Source of the DNA: an uncultured Flavobacteriales bacterium
Lineage (GTDB): Bacteria > Bacteroidota > Bacteroidia > Flavobacteriales_G > Salibacteraceae
Direction of reading: 5' to 3'
Assembly (NCBI GenBank): GCA_943788775.1
Contig: CALSRO010000005.1
Span: 248,001 to 312,000 of the forward strand
DNA: 64,000 nt
Each line of letters begins with the position of its first letter. Position 1 is the stretch's first letter. Below, in pieces: positions 54,614 to 63,474 of the stretch. A program made the position numbers and the translations under genes. The notes under the pieces were generated by a model. The model was not told the origin of the DNA and ran no database searches. It was given only the letters and a program-made list of their open reading frames with translations.

Positions 54614-57600
54614 ATGCTAACTCGGTTGAGGTTATTCTTGATTTTCATACTTCTAATATTGGGGCACATCGAGTTGTTCGCTCAATGCTTTGGCAGTTCC
54701 TCTTACGATGAGTGGGCTTTTGTTATTGGCGGAGTCGATGACGAATCTATAGTTGATGCCGCATTAGACGATTGCGGAAATTTTTATGTCATTGGATTTA
54801 CGGAAGGTTCTACTTCAATAAACTTCGATCCGAATGGCTCCAACAATGTGTCCTTTGCTGGCGGAACCGCAAAGCGATGTTTCATCGTGAAATATGATGC
54901 CACAGGACAGCTTGCTTGGGCAAAAAATTTACCGTACCAACCATCGTCCATCGATGTTACTCCAAATGGAAAAATTGGACTAATCGGAAATTTTCAGGGA
55001 ACGAAAGATTTTGATTTGGGATCAGGAATAAACCAGTTAACGGCAAATAGTGGTGATGAAATATTCATTGCTACGTATGATGCCGATGCTCAATTGATTT
55101 GGGTAAAGCAATTAGATGGTGATGGAACTGACAACGCTGGTGACATCGCTTTTGGACCAAATGAGGAGATTGGATTCACTCTAGGCATTAATGAATTTAC
55201 TGGCTCGGATAGCATAGATTTCAATCCTGATACGGCTTTGGTTGATGCATATGGGTTTTATTCCTGCGGGGGTTGTGGTAATAACCCAATGAAAAAATTC
55301 TTAGTTGTGTTTGACTCCACAGGACAATGGCGTCATACGCAAGGAGCTACATTAGGCTGCGGAGGTGTTTCAAGTCCAGGTAAGTGTGCCATAGATGAAA
55401 GTGGAAATGTGTTTTTTGCCAACGTGGGTTGCGGTGAGTATTGGACTCAAGGAGACGTACACAGTATTTACAAATTCAATGCTATTGGAAACAAAATTTG
55501 GAGTAAACACCTAACAGGCCCGGGAACCGGCAACGGAGATGAAACACTTGGTTTACAAGTTGATGAGAATGGCGATGTTTATTTGCTGGGAAAATTTATG
55601 CACACCGTGTTGGTTGACTCTACGGCTCAAATCAGTTTGAACAATGATTTTCATGTCGGTGCAGCTAGGTGTTATAGAGACGTCTGTGGATACCGCGCCT
55701 TTGTTGCTAAATACAGTTCTGATGGTGAGTATGATTGGGCCCACAAAGTTGGCTACTCGCACAAGAACTTATACCCTGTTCAACATAGCTTAGCTACGGA
55801 TTTTTCTGTCCGTGGCGGAAATGTGACCATTTCTGGGCAAATGTTGCGAGAGCTGGATTTTGACCCTGAATTGCTAGACACGGCAGTGATCTTGAATTAT
55901 GATACTACCCAATGGAATTTGGATAGTTTGTACATGGAGGCATATGTAGCGAGTTACACTTATGAAGGAGATTATAAATCTCACTTTTTATTAGGTGGTC
56001 CAGAGGATGAAGGAGGATTACAGATTGGCTTGGACGATCTCGGAAACGTATATATAGCTGGAGAGTTCAATGATCAAGTCGATTTGGACGTGGATAGTGC
56101 CACATTGGATTTAGAATCTAGCATTGGTGGGTATGACTTGGCATTTTTAAAGGTCTTTGTCGATACAGCAGTGTTCCCAGAAAATCTTGATTCAAACTAT
56201 GTTCAAGGTCCAGACACTTGCTGGAATACGGGACAAAAGATCGTAAACAACGATCGCGAAGCGGGCGACTTTTTTGGTTCGACCGTAGCTATGGATGGTG
56301 AATGGGCATTCACAGGAACAACGGATGATTTGAATGGAAGCAACCAAAACGCGGGTGCAGTATATGCCTTCAGAAAAGATACCAATTGGATCCAAACCCA
56401 AAAAATCGTTCCCAACTATCGGTCAGAAGGAGAATACTTCGGGCACCTGATGGCCGTGGATGATGATGTGCTCATGATCTGTAATGATCCCGGTTCGGGA
56501 GATACGATCAAAGTGTATTATTTCAAGCGTAACACAAGCAACGTATGGGAGCAGCAGCAGGTTATTACAGCAGGGCTCACAAACAAAACACCAACCAGCA
56601 TCGATATTGAAAACGGCTACGCTTATGTGGGCGTATCAAGTCAGGGTAAGGTCTTGGTCTATGAACTTTCTGGTAGCACTTGGTCCTTGGATCAAACCAT
56701 CACAGGCGCAAGCGGAAATCGATTTGGAGTGAGCGTATCAGTGGAAAATGACCTTTTAGCAGTAGGCGCCTTTTGGGACGACTTTGACGAAAATGGTCAG
56801 AACAATATCAATAAAGCGGGTAGTGTAAAACTCTATACTCGATCGGGTCAAAACCCATGGTCTTTGAGCACTAAGGTGGTCTCTCCAAATCGAGAAGCTA
56901 ATGGATACTTTGGTTGGGATGTAGAATTGATGAATGGCGAATTGTATGTTGGTTCATACACCACAGATTATCAAAGTTTGAATCAAGCGGGTGCGGTGTA
57001 TCGATTAGCAGATAATTCAGGTTGGTCCACCGTTCAAACTATTTTGCCAGCGGAGCATTTTTCTGGTGGAATTTTCGGTTATGCCATTGACTCGGACGAT
57101 GATAAATTGATCGTTGGACACCGCAGGTATTCTGGGGTGGTCAGCGGAAACACACTCACATGGGAAGGCGCGGCACACTTGTTTGCATTGAACGATTCCA
57201 ATGATATGGAAGAGATAGAGGTATTCTTATCGACCAACCGAAATGCTGGAGATGAATTTGGTTTGGACGTAGCCATTTCGGGTACTAGCACTATCGTTGG
57301 TAGCTACTTTGATCAAACAGATGAGAACAACAGTAACACGATTTCCCAGGCCGGAGCAGCTCATATTTTTGATGGAGATTGCGACTCAATCTTAGTGGTT
57401 TATGTCTACGACACGACCAACGTGGAGTTATGCTCCGGAGATTCGACATATGCCCAAGGTGCATGGCAATTCAATGCGGGACAGTTTATTGACACAATTA
57501 GTATCGATACGATTTTGCTTACCAATGTTTCTATAGCAAATGCCATCAATACTTCGGATACGCTAACAATATGCAATGGAGGTTCAGTCATGGTGCATGG

Positions 57601-58771
57601 CCAGATGGTAAGCCAACCAGGAACTTACGTGGATAGTAACCAGACCAACGCAGGTTGTGATTCCATATCCACCATCTTAGTTCAAGAAGGAACCGGTTCT
57701 TATCAATTTGAATTGGCTTGGATCTATGATGGAGACTCCACGTTTTTGGGTGGGGCCTATCAAACAACTCCTGATCTATATGTAGATACAATGGCGAGTC
57801 AGTCTGGGTGCGATAGTATTGTTGAGACGCTGCTTTGGGTCTATCCGGTGCAATACGGAACAGATTCCATTACCATTTGTCAAGGTGAATCTATTCTATT
57901 GGGAGGTGTGATGCGATCTAGCGCAGGCACTTATACGGATACAGCCATGATTGGCGGAACAGCGCATATCAATCAAGTGTCGCTATTTATTAATCAACCG
58001 GTTGTTTCCAACTCAACCATGTCTATAACCACAGGAGATAGTATATACTTATCTGGTGCTTGGCGATATTCTTCAGGAACTTATTGTGACACCATTGGTG
58101 GCTGTGATACGGTATCTTGTGTTCAATTGATTGTAGGAAATTTGACCTACATTACTATATACGATTCAGCGGAGATTTGCTTTGGTGATAGCCATTGGGT
58201 TGGTACGTATTATGCCTACGTCTCAGGAGTTTATGTCGATACCGTAGGTAATGGAAATGGCCAAGACACGATTTACCACACAGATTTATATGTGGATCCA
58301 TTCAACGCTGTTGTGGAAATCTATTCGACTGGCATGTGGTTGAAATCGAATCAATTGAATCCACCATTCATTTGGTTTGATTGTGATAGTCAAACTGTCA
58401 TAGCAACTACTCAACAAGGGTTTTACCAGCCTGGCTACAGCGGTAATTTTTCATTAATCAATCAAGCATCTATTTGTGGTGATACATCAGCATGTGTGTA
58501 TCATAACAACACACAAAACAAGGGAAATTTAGAGGTGAGAGGATATCCAACCGGTGCACGAGATCAGTACACACTTGTCTTTGAAACAATGCAAAGCGAT
58601 GTTCAAATTGATTTGTATGACCTTCAAGGTCAGTTGTTACACAGTTGGATGGAATTATCCATTCAGCAGACTACCTTGCCGTTGTCGAATGTTGCCTCAG
58701 GCGTTTATCTAGTTCGAATCCATGCAGCAGAGGGACAAGCAACCCTGAAGTTTGCCAAATTGGTCGATTAG
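54614..58771 (+). CDS. Giant secreted protein with beta-propeller and FG-GAP-like repeats and T9SS type A sorting domain
   Basis: A 1385-residue exported protein. The signal peptide is about residues 1-24 (ending ELFAQ). Residues 40-520 hold repeats of the SBBP beta-propeller kind (DCGNFYVIGFTEGS, then DENGDVYLLGKF and DDLGNVYIAGEF). Residues 545-925 hold FG-GAP/integrin-like units, e.g. NREANGYFGWDVELMNGELY and NRNAGDEFGLDVAISG. Residues 930-1290 hold about four modules of 60 residues with a C.GDS or C.GES start and a GTY.DT core. The T9SS sorting domain at about 1310-1385 ends KFAKLVD. The ATG at 54614 is preferred over an adjoining TTG. A surface adhesin is likely. Confidence 0.83.
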   Translation: MLTRLRLFLIFILLILGHIELFAQCFGSSSYDEWAFVIGGVDDESIVDAALDDCGNFYVIGFTEGSTSINFDPNGSNNVSFAGGTAKRCFIVKYDATGQLAWAKNLPYQPSSIDVTPNGKIGLIGNFQGTKDFDLGSGINQLTANSGDEIFIATYDADAQLIWVKQLDGDGTDNAGDIAFGPNEEIGFTLGINEFTGSDSIDFNPDTALVDAYGFYSCGGCGNNPMKKFLVVFDSTGQWRHTQGATLGCGGVSSPGKCAIDESGNVFFANVGCGEYWTQGDVHSIYKFNAIGNKIWSKHLTGPGTGNGDETLGLQVDENGDVYLLGKFMHTVLVDSTAQISLNNDFHVGAARCYRDVCGYRAFVAKYSSDGEYDWAHKVGYSHKNLYPVQHSLATDFSVRGGNVTISGQMLRELDFDPELLDTAVILNYDTTQWNLDSLYMEAYVASYTYEGDYKSHFLLGGPEDEGGLQIGLDDLGNVYIAGEFNDQVDLDVDSATLDLESSIGGYDLAFLKVFVDTAVFPENLDSNYVQGPDTCWNTGQKIVNNDREAGDFFGSTVAMDGEWAFTGTTDDLNGSNQNAGAVYAFRKDTNWIQTQKIVPNYRSEGEYFGHLMAVDDDVLMICNDPGSGDTIKVYYFKRNTSNVWEQQQVITAGLTNKTPTSIDIENGYAYVGVSSQGKVLVYELSGSTWSLDQTITGASGNRFGVSVSVENDLLAVGAFWDDFDENGQNNINKAGSVKLYTRSGQNPWSLSTKVVSPNREANGYFGWDVELMNGELYVGSYTTDYQSLNQAGAVYRLADNSGWSTVQTILPAEHFSGGIFGYAIDSDDDKLIVGHRRYSGVVSGNTLTWEGAAHLFALNDSNDMEEIEVFLSTNRNAGDEFGLDVAISGTSTIVGSYFDQTDENNSNTISQAGAAHIFDGDCDSILVVYVYDTTNVELCSGDSTYAQGAWQFNAGQFIDTISIDTILLTNVSIANAINTSDTLTICNGGSVMVHGQMVSQPGTYVDSNQTNAGCDSISTILVQEGTGSYQFELAWIYDGDSTFLGGAYQTTPDLYVDTMASQSGCDSIVETLLWVYPVQYGTDSITICQGESILLGGVMRSSAGTYTDTAMIGGTAHINQVSLFINQPVVSNSTMSITTGDSIYLSGAWRYSSGTYCDTIGGCDTVSCVQLIVGNLTYITIYDSAEICFGDSHWVGTYYAYVSGVYVDTVGNGNGQDTIYHTDLYVDPFNAVVEIYSTGMWLKSNQLNPPFIWFDCDSQTVIATTQQGFYQPGYSGNFSLINQASICGDTSACVYHNNTQNKGNLEVRGYPTGARDQYTLVFETMQSDVQIDLYDLQGQLLHSWMELSIQQTTLPLSNVASGVYLVRIHAAEGQATLKFAKLVD

Positions 58772-58846
58772 CATTCATAGATTACTCCTCTCATTATATG
58801 TGTGTCTACACTTAGTTTCGCTTATTTCGTTCGATATTAAACCATT

Positions 58847-59656
58847 ATGAAGAAAATCTACTTATCTCTTATTACGTGCGGTGTTTTAGGCATCGTTCTT
58901 TTAAACTCAAACGCTGGTGGACCAGCAAGTAACGGCAATCGAGCTACGGGTGCACCAGGAGATGGTAGCAGCACCTGCGTTACCTGTCATAACAGTGGAG
59001 GCGCTTTTGGAAATGTAACTATTGACATGTCTATGAAAGATGCTAACGGAAATGTGAAAACCGAATACATTGCGGATAGTGTGTATGAAATAAAAATCAC
59101 CGTGAGCAATAGTGCTGGAACACCTGATGGATATGGCTTCTCAATGATTTGTTTGGATGCGAATGACAACAACTATAATGGATGGGCCAATGCAAGCTCA
59201 AACGCTCAACTATCAACAAGTGCGGGAAGGAATTATGTCGAACATGATGGTATCAGTTCTTCCAATGAATTTACTGTGGATTGGACTGCACCAAGCGTGT
59301 CCACAGGAGATGTCACTTTTTATGTAGGAGCAAACGCTGTGAATGGTGCTGATGGGAATAGTGGTGATAAGGCAGCTTTGGACGATTTCACCATCTCTGA
59401 AACGGAGGGTCAGGGACCGAATGCGGTGAATGAGATTGAGGAAGATCAATTTGCGGTATTTCCTAATCCTACAAATGGGTTAGTAACTATTGAGGGTACA
59501 GATTTAGGGACATTAGTGGTATTAAATTCTGAAGGTCAATTAATTCAAAGCGGAACGCAAGGTTCGAATACTATAGATGTTTCAAATCAGCCTACGGGTT
59601 TTTATCTTATTCAAGACAAGGCAACTGGTAAAAGCCAGAAGATTTTTAAATTGTAA
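58847..59656 (+). CDS. Choice-of-anchor V domain protein with CxxCH motif and T9SS sorting domain
   Basis: A 269-residue exported protein. The signal region ends NSNAGG. Then GAPGDGSSTCVTCHNSGGAF gives a single CVTCH c-type heme-like motif at about residues 45-49. A reeler/choice-of-anchor V beta-domain (about 60-185) follows, and a sorting domain (VFPNPTNGLVTIEG to SQKIFKL) ends it. One heme motif in a protein with a cell-surface sorting tail is notable, though the CxxCH may instead be structural. A terminator lies right after it. Confidence 0.82.
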   Translation: MKKIYLSLITCGVLGIVLLNSNAGGPASNGNRATGAPGDGSSTCVTCHNSGGAFGNVTIDMSMKDANGNVKTEYIADSVYEIKITVSNSAGTPDGYGFSMICLDANDNNYNGWANASSNAQLSTSAGRNYVEHDGISSSNEFTVDWTAPSVSTGDVTFYVGANAVNGADGNSGDKAALDDFTISETEGQGPNAVNEIEEDQFAVFPNPTNGLVTIEGTDLGTLVVLNSEGQLIQSGTQGSNTIDVSNQPTGFYLIQDKATGKSQKIFKL

Positions 59657-59662
59657 AGAATG

Positions 59663-59686
59663 TCCCGACCATGTGTCGGGATTTTT
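59663..59686 (+). terminator. Terminator after the choice-of-anchor V gene
   Basis: TCCCGAC/GTCGGGA forms a 7-bp GC-rich stem with a 5-nt loop followed by TTTTT, 6 nt after the stop codon. Confidence 0.88.
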
Positions 59687-59703
59687 CTTGCAACATTTTT
59701 AAG

Positions 59704-59754
59704 TGAACGATTGGTCATTTAAAAACATTTGACTTACCTTTGACCAATCGTTCA
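59704..59754. promoter_or_regulatory. Paired operators for the TetR regulator
   Basis: TGAACGATTGGTCA (59704-59717) and its exact reverse complement TGACCAATCGTTCA (59741-59754) form a 14-bp perfect inverted repeat with 23 bp between. Each copy is also quasi-palindromic (10 of 14 positions), as expected for a TetR operator half-site pair. The right copy overlaps the -7 box of the tetR promoter and the left copy holds the -33 TTG, so binding should shut the promoter off (autoregulation). Confidence 0.75.
59711..59742 (+). promoter_or_regulatory. Promoter of the tetR operon
   Basis: TTG (59711-59713), 21 bp, TACCTTTG (59735-59742): an exact -7 match with a somewhat long spacer. Both elements lie within the two operator copies. 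The ATG of the TetR gene is 23 nt further on. Confidence 0.75.
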
Positions 59755-59765
59755 GTTAAAAACAG

Positions 59766-60341
59766 ATGTCTCCTAGAACCACTGCACAAAACGAAATAAT
59801 CAGAGAAGAGCGCAAAGCTCAAATTCTTGATGCTGCACTTCATGTATTCGCAGAGGAAGGATATCATTCTGCATCTGTGAGCAAGGTGGCAAAACGTGCG
59901 GAAATATCTAAAGGGCTGATGTACAATTACTTTCAGAGTAAGGAGGAAGTGCTGAGAGCATTAGTTGTTGATCTTTTTGAGTACGCCATGAATGTATTGA
60001 AAGTGGATGTGAACGAAACGATTACCGATGAACGATTTAAGGAAATCATCGAACTAAGCATATTTATTCCGTTAGAGGAGCCACAGCGATGGAAGCTATA
60101 CATGTCATTGGTATTTCAACAGGATGTGGCGGAGTTATTAATGGCGGAAATGCTGCCAAGAATGGGGCCATTTATGAAGCAAATGGCGGACTATTTTGAA
60201 GGCAAGGGTTATGATGATCCAATGGCGATGATGCGTGTATTTAGCGCCACCCTCGATGGAATTCAAATGCACTGCCTCTTAGATCCAACAAACTTTCCAG
60301 CTGAAACAGCAAAAGAATATCTCATAAAACAATTCGTATAA
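59766..60341 (+). CDS. TetR/AcrR family transcriptional regulator
   Basis: A 191-residue repressor. The N-terminal helix-turn-helix is complete: RKAQILDAALHVFAEEGYHS and VSKVAKRAEISKGLMYNYFQ, with the family's SKG.(M/L)Y.YF signature, followed by a helical ligand-binding domain. It leads an operon with a LolA-like gene that starts right at its stop, and the promoter carries two operator copies. Its ligand is unknown. Confidence 0.94.
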   Translation: MSPRTTAQNEIIREERKAQILDAALHVFAEEGYHSASVSKVAKRAEISKGLMYNYFQSKEEVLRALVVDLFEYAMNVLKVDVNETITDERFKEIIELSIFIPLEEPQRWKLYMSLVFQQDVAELLMAEMLPRMGPFMKQMADYFEGKGYDDPMAMMRVFSATLDGIQMHCLLDPTNFPAETAKEYLIKQFV

Positions 60342-61088
60342 ATGAAAGCACTTATCACCACATTCATTCTTGCATCGATCGCCTATGGATCGTTCGCACA
60401 AGATGCCATAGACATCATTCGCAAAGCCGAGGAAAAAATGCGGGGCAAGGAGTCAGCATACATGGAGATGACTATTGAAACCGTCCGACCCAAATGGACA
60501 AGGACAATGTCGTTGAAAAGCTGGGGTAAAGGCGATGAATATAGTTTGATGGTTCTGACTGCTCCATCAAAGGATGCAGGCACAGCATTTTTAAAACGCG
60601 GCAAGGAAGTATGGAATTGGGTGCCGAGTATAGAACGTTCCATCAAAATGCCACCAAGTATGATGAGTCAAAGTTGGATGGGAACAGACATGAGTAATGA
60701 TGATCTGGTTCGGGAGTCATCGAGCGTAAGGGACTATACACACAAAATCTCAGGCGATTCTATCATAGATGGGCGGAAATGCTGGAAGATAGAACTGATA
60801 CCAAAACCAGATGCACCGGTTGTATGGGGAAAGCTGGTAGCATTCGTGGATCAAAAAGATTACGTTCAGCTTAAATCCGAACAATATGACGAAGATGGCT
60901 ACTTAGTAAACGTCATGAATTCTTCGGATGTGAAGGAAATGGACGGAGTAATTATGGCCACCAAATTGGAACTGATTCCGGTTGAAAAGGAAGGGCAAAA
61001 AACGGTAATGACTATTGATAAAATCAAGTTCAATGAAAAGTACGAGGACAGCTTTTTCACAGTTCAAAACATGAAACGAATCCGATAA
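60342..61088 (+). CDS. Outer membrane lipoprotein-sorting protein (LolA-like, COG2834 type)
   Basis: A 248-residue exported protein. The signal peptide is residues 1-19 (ending YGSFAQ). The LolA/VioE-like beta-fold carries ESAYMEMTIETVRPKWTRT, AGTAFLKRGKEVWNWVPSIE, and TDMSNDDLVRESSS. Such proteins are usually encoded with an FtsX-type permease and ATPase for export to the outer membrane. It starts right after the TetR stop, and its TAA overlaps the next ATG in TAATG. Here the ABC genes are deleted (see next entry). Confidence 0.86.
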   Translation: MKALITTFILASIAYGSFAQDAIDIIRKAEEKMRGKESAYMEMTIETVRPKWTRTMSLKSWGKGDEYSLMVLTAPSKDAGTAFLKRGKEVWNWVPSIERSIKMPPSMMSQSWMGTDMSNDDLVRESSSVRDYTHKISGDSIIDGRKCWKIELIPKPDAPVVWGKLVAFVDQKDYVQLKSEQYDEDGYLVNVMNSSDVKEMDGVIMATKLELIPVEKEGQKTVMTIDKIKFNEKYEDSFFTVQNMKRIR

Positions 61089-61277
61089 TGAAACTCTACC
61101 TAAAACTTGCCTGGCGAAACCTCATCCACAGAAAACTTATTGGATATTATGGCACGCCTAAATAAGGAAGAAGGTGTGACCTTTGTTTTCTCTACCCATG
61201 ATCAGCGCGTGATTGATCGGGCGAGGAGAGTGGTGACATTGGTTGATGGGATAATCTCCAGTGACGAGAGAAGATGA
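61088..61277 (+). pseudogene. Deletion scar: start of an ABC permease gene joined to the end of an ABC ATPase gene
   Basis: The ATG at 61088 opens a frame reading KLYLKLAWRNLIHRK, the typical first helix of an FtsX/MacB/LolC-type permease, but it leaves the permease and stops at TAA 61165. In another frame, from about 61127 to TGA 61275-61277, the sequence encodes TENLLDIMARLNKEEG, VTFVFSTHDQRVIDRARRVV and DGIISSDERR, the last third of a LolD-type ATPase (H-loop STHD included). The rest of both genes is missing. The junction lies near 61125-61140. The ATPase stop overlaps the next gene's ATG in ATGA. Confidence 0.85.
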
Positions 61278-62458
61278 GAATACTAATTCTCATATTGGTA
61301 TTAATGGCTCCATTGATGTCAATGTCTATGGTCTCTGATTCTACAAAATCGATTTCTGATTATTTCCAATTGAGAGGATATGTCAAGAACATGCAGGGTT
61401 TTCAAATGGCCGATTTGAATTACGTGTCACACTCCAACCTTATTCATAACCGACTTAATTTTAGAGTGTTTGCAACGGATCATGTTACGGTTGGACTCGA
61501 AGTTCGAAATCGCGTTTTTACGGGTGACCCTGTGAATTTCAATCCGTCATATGCACAATCCGTTGATGTGGATAATGGCTTAGTAGATTTAAGTTGGGCA
61601 TGGCTAAACGAACCTGGAATAGTGGGTTTGTCGCAGATTGATCGAAGTTGGGTGAAGTGGACTAACGATAAATGGGATATTACTCTCGGTAGGCAACGAA
61701 TCAACTGGGGAGTGAATGCATTCTGGAATTCAAACGACCTATTCAATACATTTAATTTGGTCGATTTTGACTATGAAGAACGACCAGGAACGGATGCCCT
61801 GAGAGTTCAGAGATACTTTAAAAACTACAGTTCAATTGACATTGCTATCGCACCCTCAGAATTTGATTCTTCCTGGGTAGGAGCGGGGATGTACAAGTTC
61901 AATAAATGGACCTACGATTTTCAGGTTTTAGGTGGTTGGTGGAATGAAGACATTGCCATTGGAGCAGGCTGGGCTGGAAACTTGAAAGCTGCCAGCTTCA
62001 AAGGTGAAGTGACCTATTTTCATCCACAGGATAACTTTACTGATACCAGTGGAAGTGTCACTGCTTCTATCTCTGCTGATTATGTTTTCAAGGGAAATTT
62101 CTATGTAATGACTGGGTTTATGTATGGTTCTTCGGGATTTGATAAAGCCATTAACCCAGCCGCACTCGCAGGTACTTCTATTGGCTCCACTGAACCTCCA
62201 AGCGCAAAGAACTTAATGCCCACTAAATACAACGTCCTGGCTAGTGTGTCAAAACCAATCACTCCACTCGTGAATGCTTCTTTAGTTGGAATATATTCTC
62301 CAGGGGTTAATCTGGTGTTTCTAATGCCTTCAGTGTCTGTGGCCGTTGCGAGCAATTGGGATTTTTCGCTTTTCGCTCAGACTACTATGCTGGATAATGG
62401 CAGTTACTTCAGAAACTACGGTACATCAATCTTTGCCAGATTGAAATGGGGTTTTTAG
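61274..62458 (+). CDS. Outer-membrane beta-barrel protein of the TetR operon
   Basis: A 394-residue exported protein. The signal peptide is about residues 1-19. The body alternates in amphipathic strands (e.g. RLNFRVFATDHVTVGLEVRN, KWDITLGRQRINWGVNAFWN) and ends in FARLKWGF, with the terminal Phe of outer-membrane barrels. The strong RQRINWG motif recalls porin-like DUF1302/alginate-export-type barrels. It begins inside the stop of the deleted ATPase gene, so it belonged to that operon, and its 3' end overlaps the converging gene by 4 bp. Confidence 0.75.
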   Translation: MRILILILVLMAPLMSMSMVSDSTKSISDYFQLRGYVKNMQGFQMADLNYVSHSNLIHNRLNFRVFATDHVTVGLEVRNRVFTGDPVNFNPSYAQSVDVDNGLVDLSWAWLNEPGIVGLSQIDRSWVKWTNDKWDITLGRQRINWGVNAFWNSNDLFNTFNLVDFDYEERPGTDALRVQRYFKNYSSIDIAIAPSEFDSSWVGAGMYKFNKWTYDFQVLGGWWNEDIAIGAGWAGNLKAASFKGEVTYFHPQDNFTDTSGSVTASISADYVFKGNFYVMTGFMYGSSGFDKAINPAALAGTSIGSTEPPSAKNLMPTKYNVLASVSKPITPLVNASLVGIYSPGVNLVFLMPSVSVAVASNWDFSLFAQTTMLDNGSYFRNYGTSIFARLKWGF

Positions 62459-63474
62459 GGAAATTGAATCACCACTGAACCATTGGCTTTTTTGTCTTCG
62501 GATTCCCATTTAGGGCCGTTTTCCAATAACCGGATAGCTTCGGCATCGCAGGAGGTACATAATGATTTCGCTATTGACACCTTCTTAGGCTTTCCGTTTC
62601 TATCTAATTCAAAAGTGAGTACAACCGTGCCAGTTGGCATGCCTTCAGAAGAGTTTAAGTTTTTCTTCAGATAACTTTGGTAAGCGACCATACCACCAAT
62701 TGGTTTTACAACTGAAATTGATGAACTTTCTTCTGACACTCGCGCCTTACTTTGGCTTACGGCTTCAGTGGCACCTATGGTGACAGCTCTTTTAGCTTCT
62801 TCTTTTTGAGGCATGGCTGCAATACTCTCATCTAAGAATGCTGATTCTTCTAACTCGGATTCCACCTCCACTGCGTCTTCCGAAGGCTGAATGGCGTCTG
62901 ACGCAGCAATGTCATTCTCGTCATTCCAGGCATAAGTGTTCTCCTCTGTCCTTGCCTTATCTCTTCTATCGTTTCTTGATTCTTCAATTGGAGTTGTTAA
63001 AACGGGTTGATTAGTTTGAACAAGAGAATTTTCCATAGAATCCTCATTGTCAGCACTATCTGTCGCTGTTTCTGATTGGTCAAATGCATATCTTCCCAAA
63101 GTGTCAAACATCAAATCAGAATCTCTTACCTTATACAATTGAGAACCTTCGGATTCACTTACGCTATGATCTCCAGTGTTTCTAAAAACCGAGAAGTAAA
63201 GCGAGATACCCATTGTGAAAATCGCAAGAATGCTAGCGGCAATTCCCCAATTGATTGTCCAAATGAACTTGTTGGATTGAGCATCCAATCGATCATCTAA
63301 TTCATCCATCGCCTGCTGAATATCTGAAGTCAGCATGCCCTCGAAACCTTCCATGGCTTCATACAAAAACGGATCTTTTTCGACCTCACGCTCGAAAGCA
63401 TGCGCTTCATCCGCGCTCTTTCTGCGCATGAAGTAGCTTTTGATTCGCTTTAATATGTCAGTATCGTGTTTCAT
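62455..63474 (-). CDS. Anti-sigma-like membrane protein fused to a TonB C-terminal domain
   Basis: A 339-residue protein. Residues 1-60 are cytoplasmic (contain RRKSADEAHAFEREVEKDPF, a helical anti-sigma-like segment), residues 73-93 form one helix (GIAASILAIFTMGISLYFSV), residues 95-245 form a Ser/Glu/Asp-rich periplasmic linker, and residues 250-339 form a TonB C-terminal domain (GTVVLTFELDRNGKPKKVSI, then SLCTSCDAEAIRLLENGPKW). Its start overlaps the sigma-factor stop by 4 bp. Coupling of sigma control to TonB energising is suggested, though the TonB domain may only sense. Confidence 0.8.
   Translation of the reverse strand: MKHDTDILKRIKSYFMRRKSADEAHAFEREVEKDPFLYEAMEGFEGMLTSDIQQAMDELDDRLDAQSNKFIWTINWGIAASILAIFTMGISLYFSVFRNTGDHSVSESEGSQLYKVRDSDLMFDTLGRYAFDQSETATDSADNEDSMENSLVQTNQPVLTTPIEESRNDRRDKARTEENTYAWNDENDIAASDAIQPSEDAVEVESELEESAFLDESIAAMPQKEEAKRAVTIGATEAVSQSKARVSEESSSISVVKPIGGMVAYQSYLKKNLNSSEGMPTGTVVLTFELDRNGKPKKVSIAKSLCTSCDAEAIRLLENGPKWESEDKKANGSVVIQFP

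Noticed and set aside
61088-61165. 25-codon open frame as an independent small protein
   Set aside because: Its first 15 residues are an ABC permease start and its end falls in the ATPase sequence in the wrong frame, so it is a deletion by-product.
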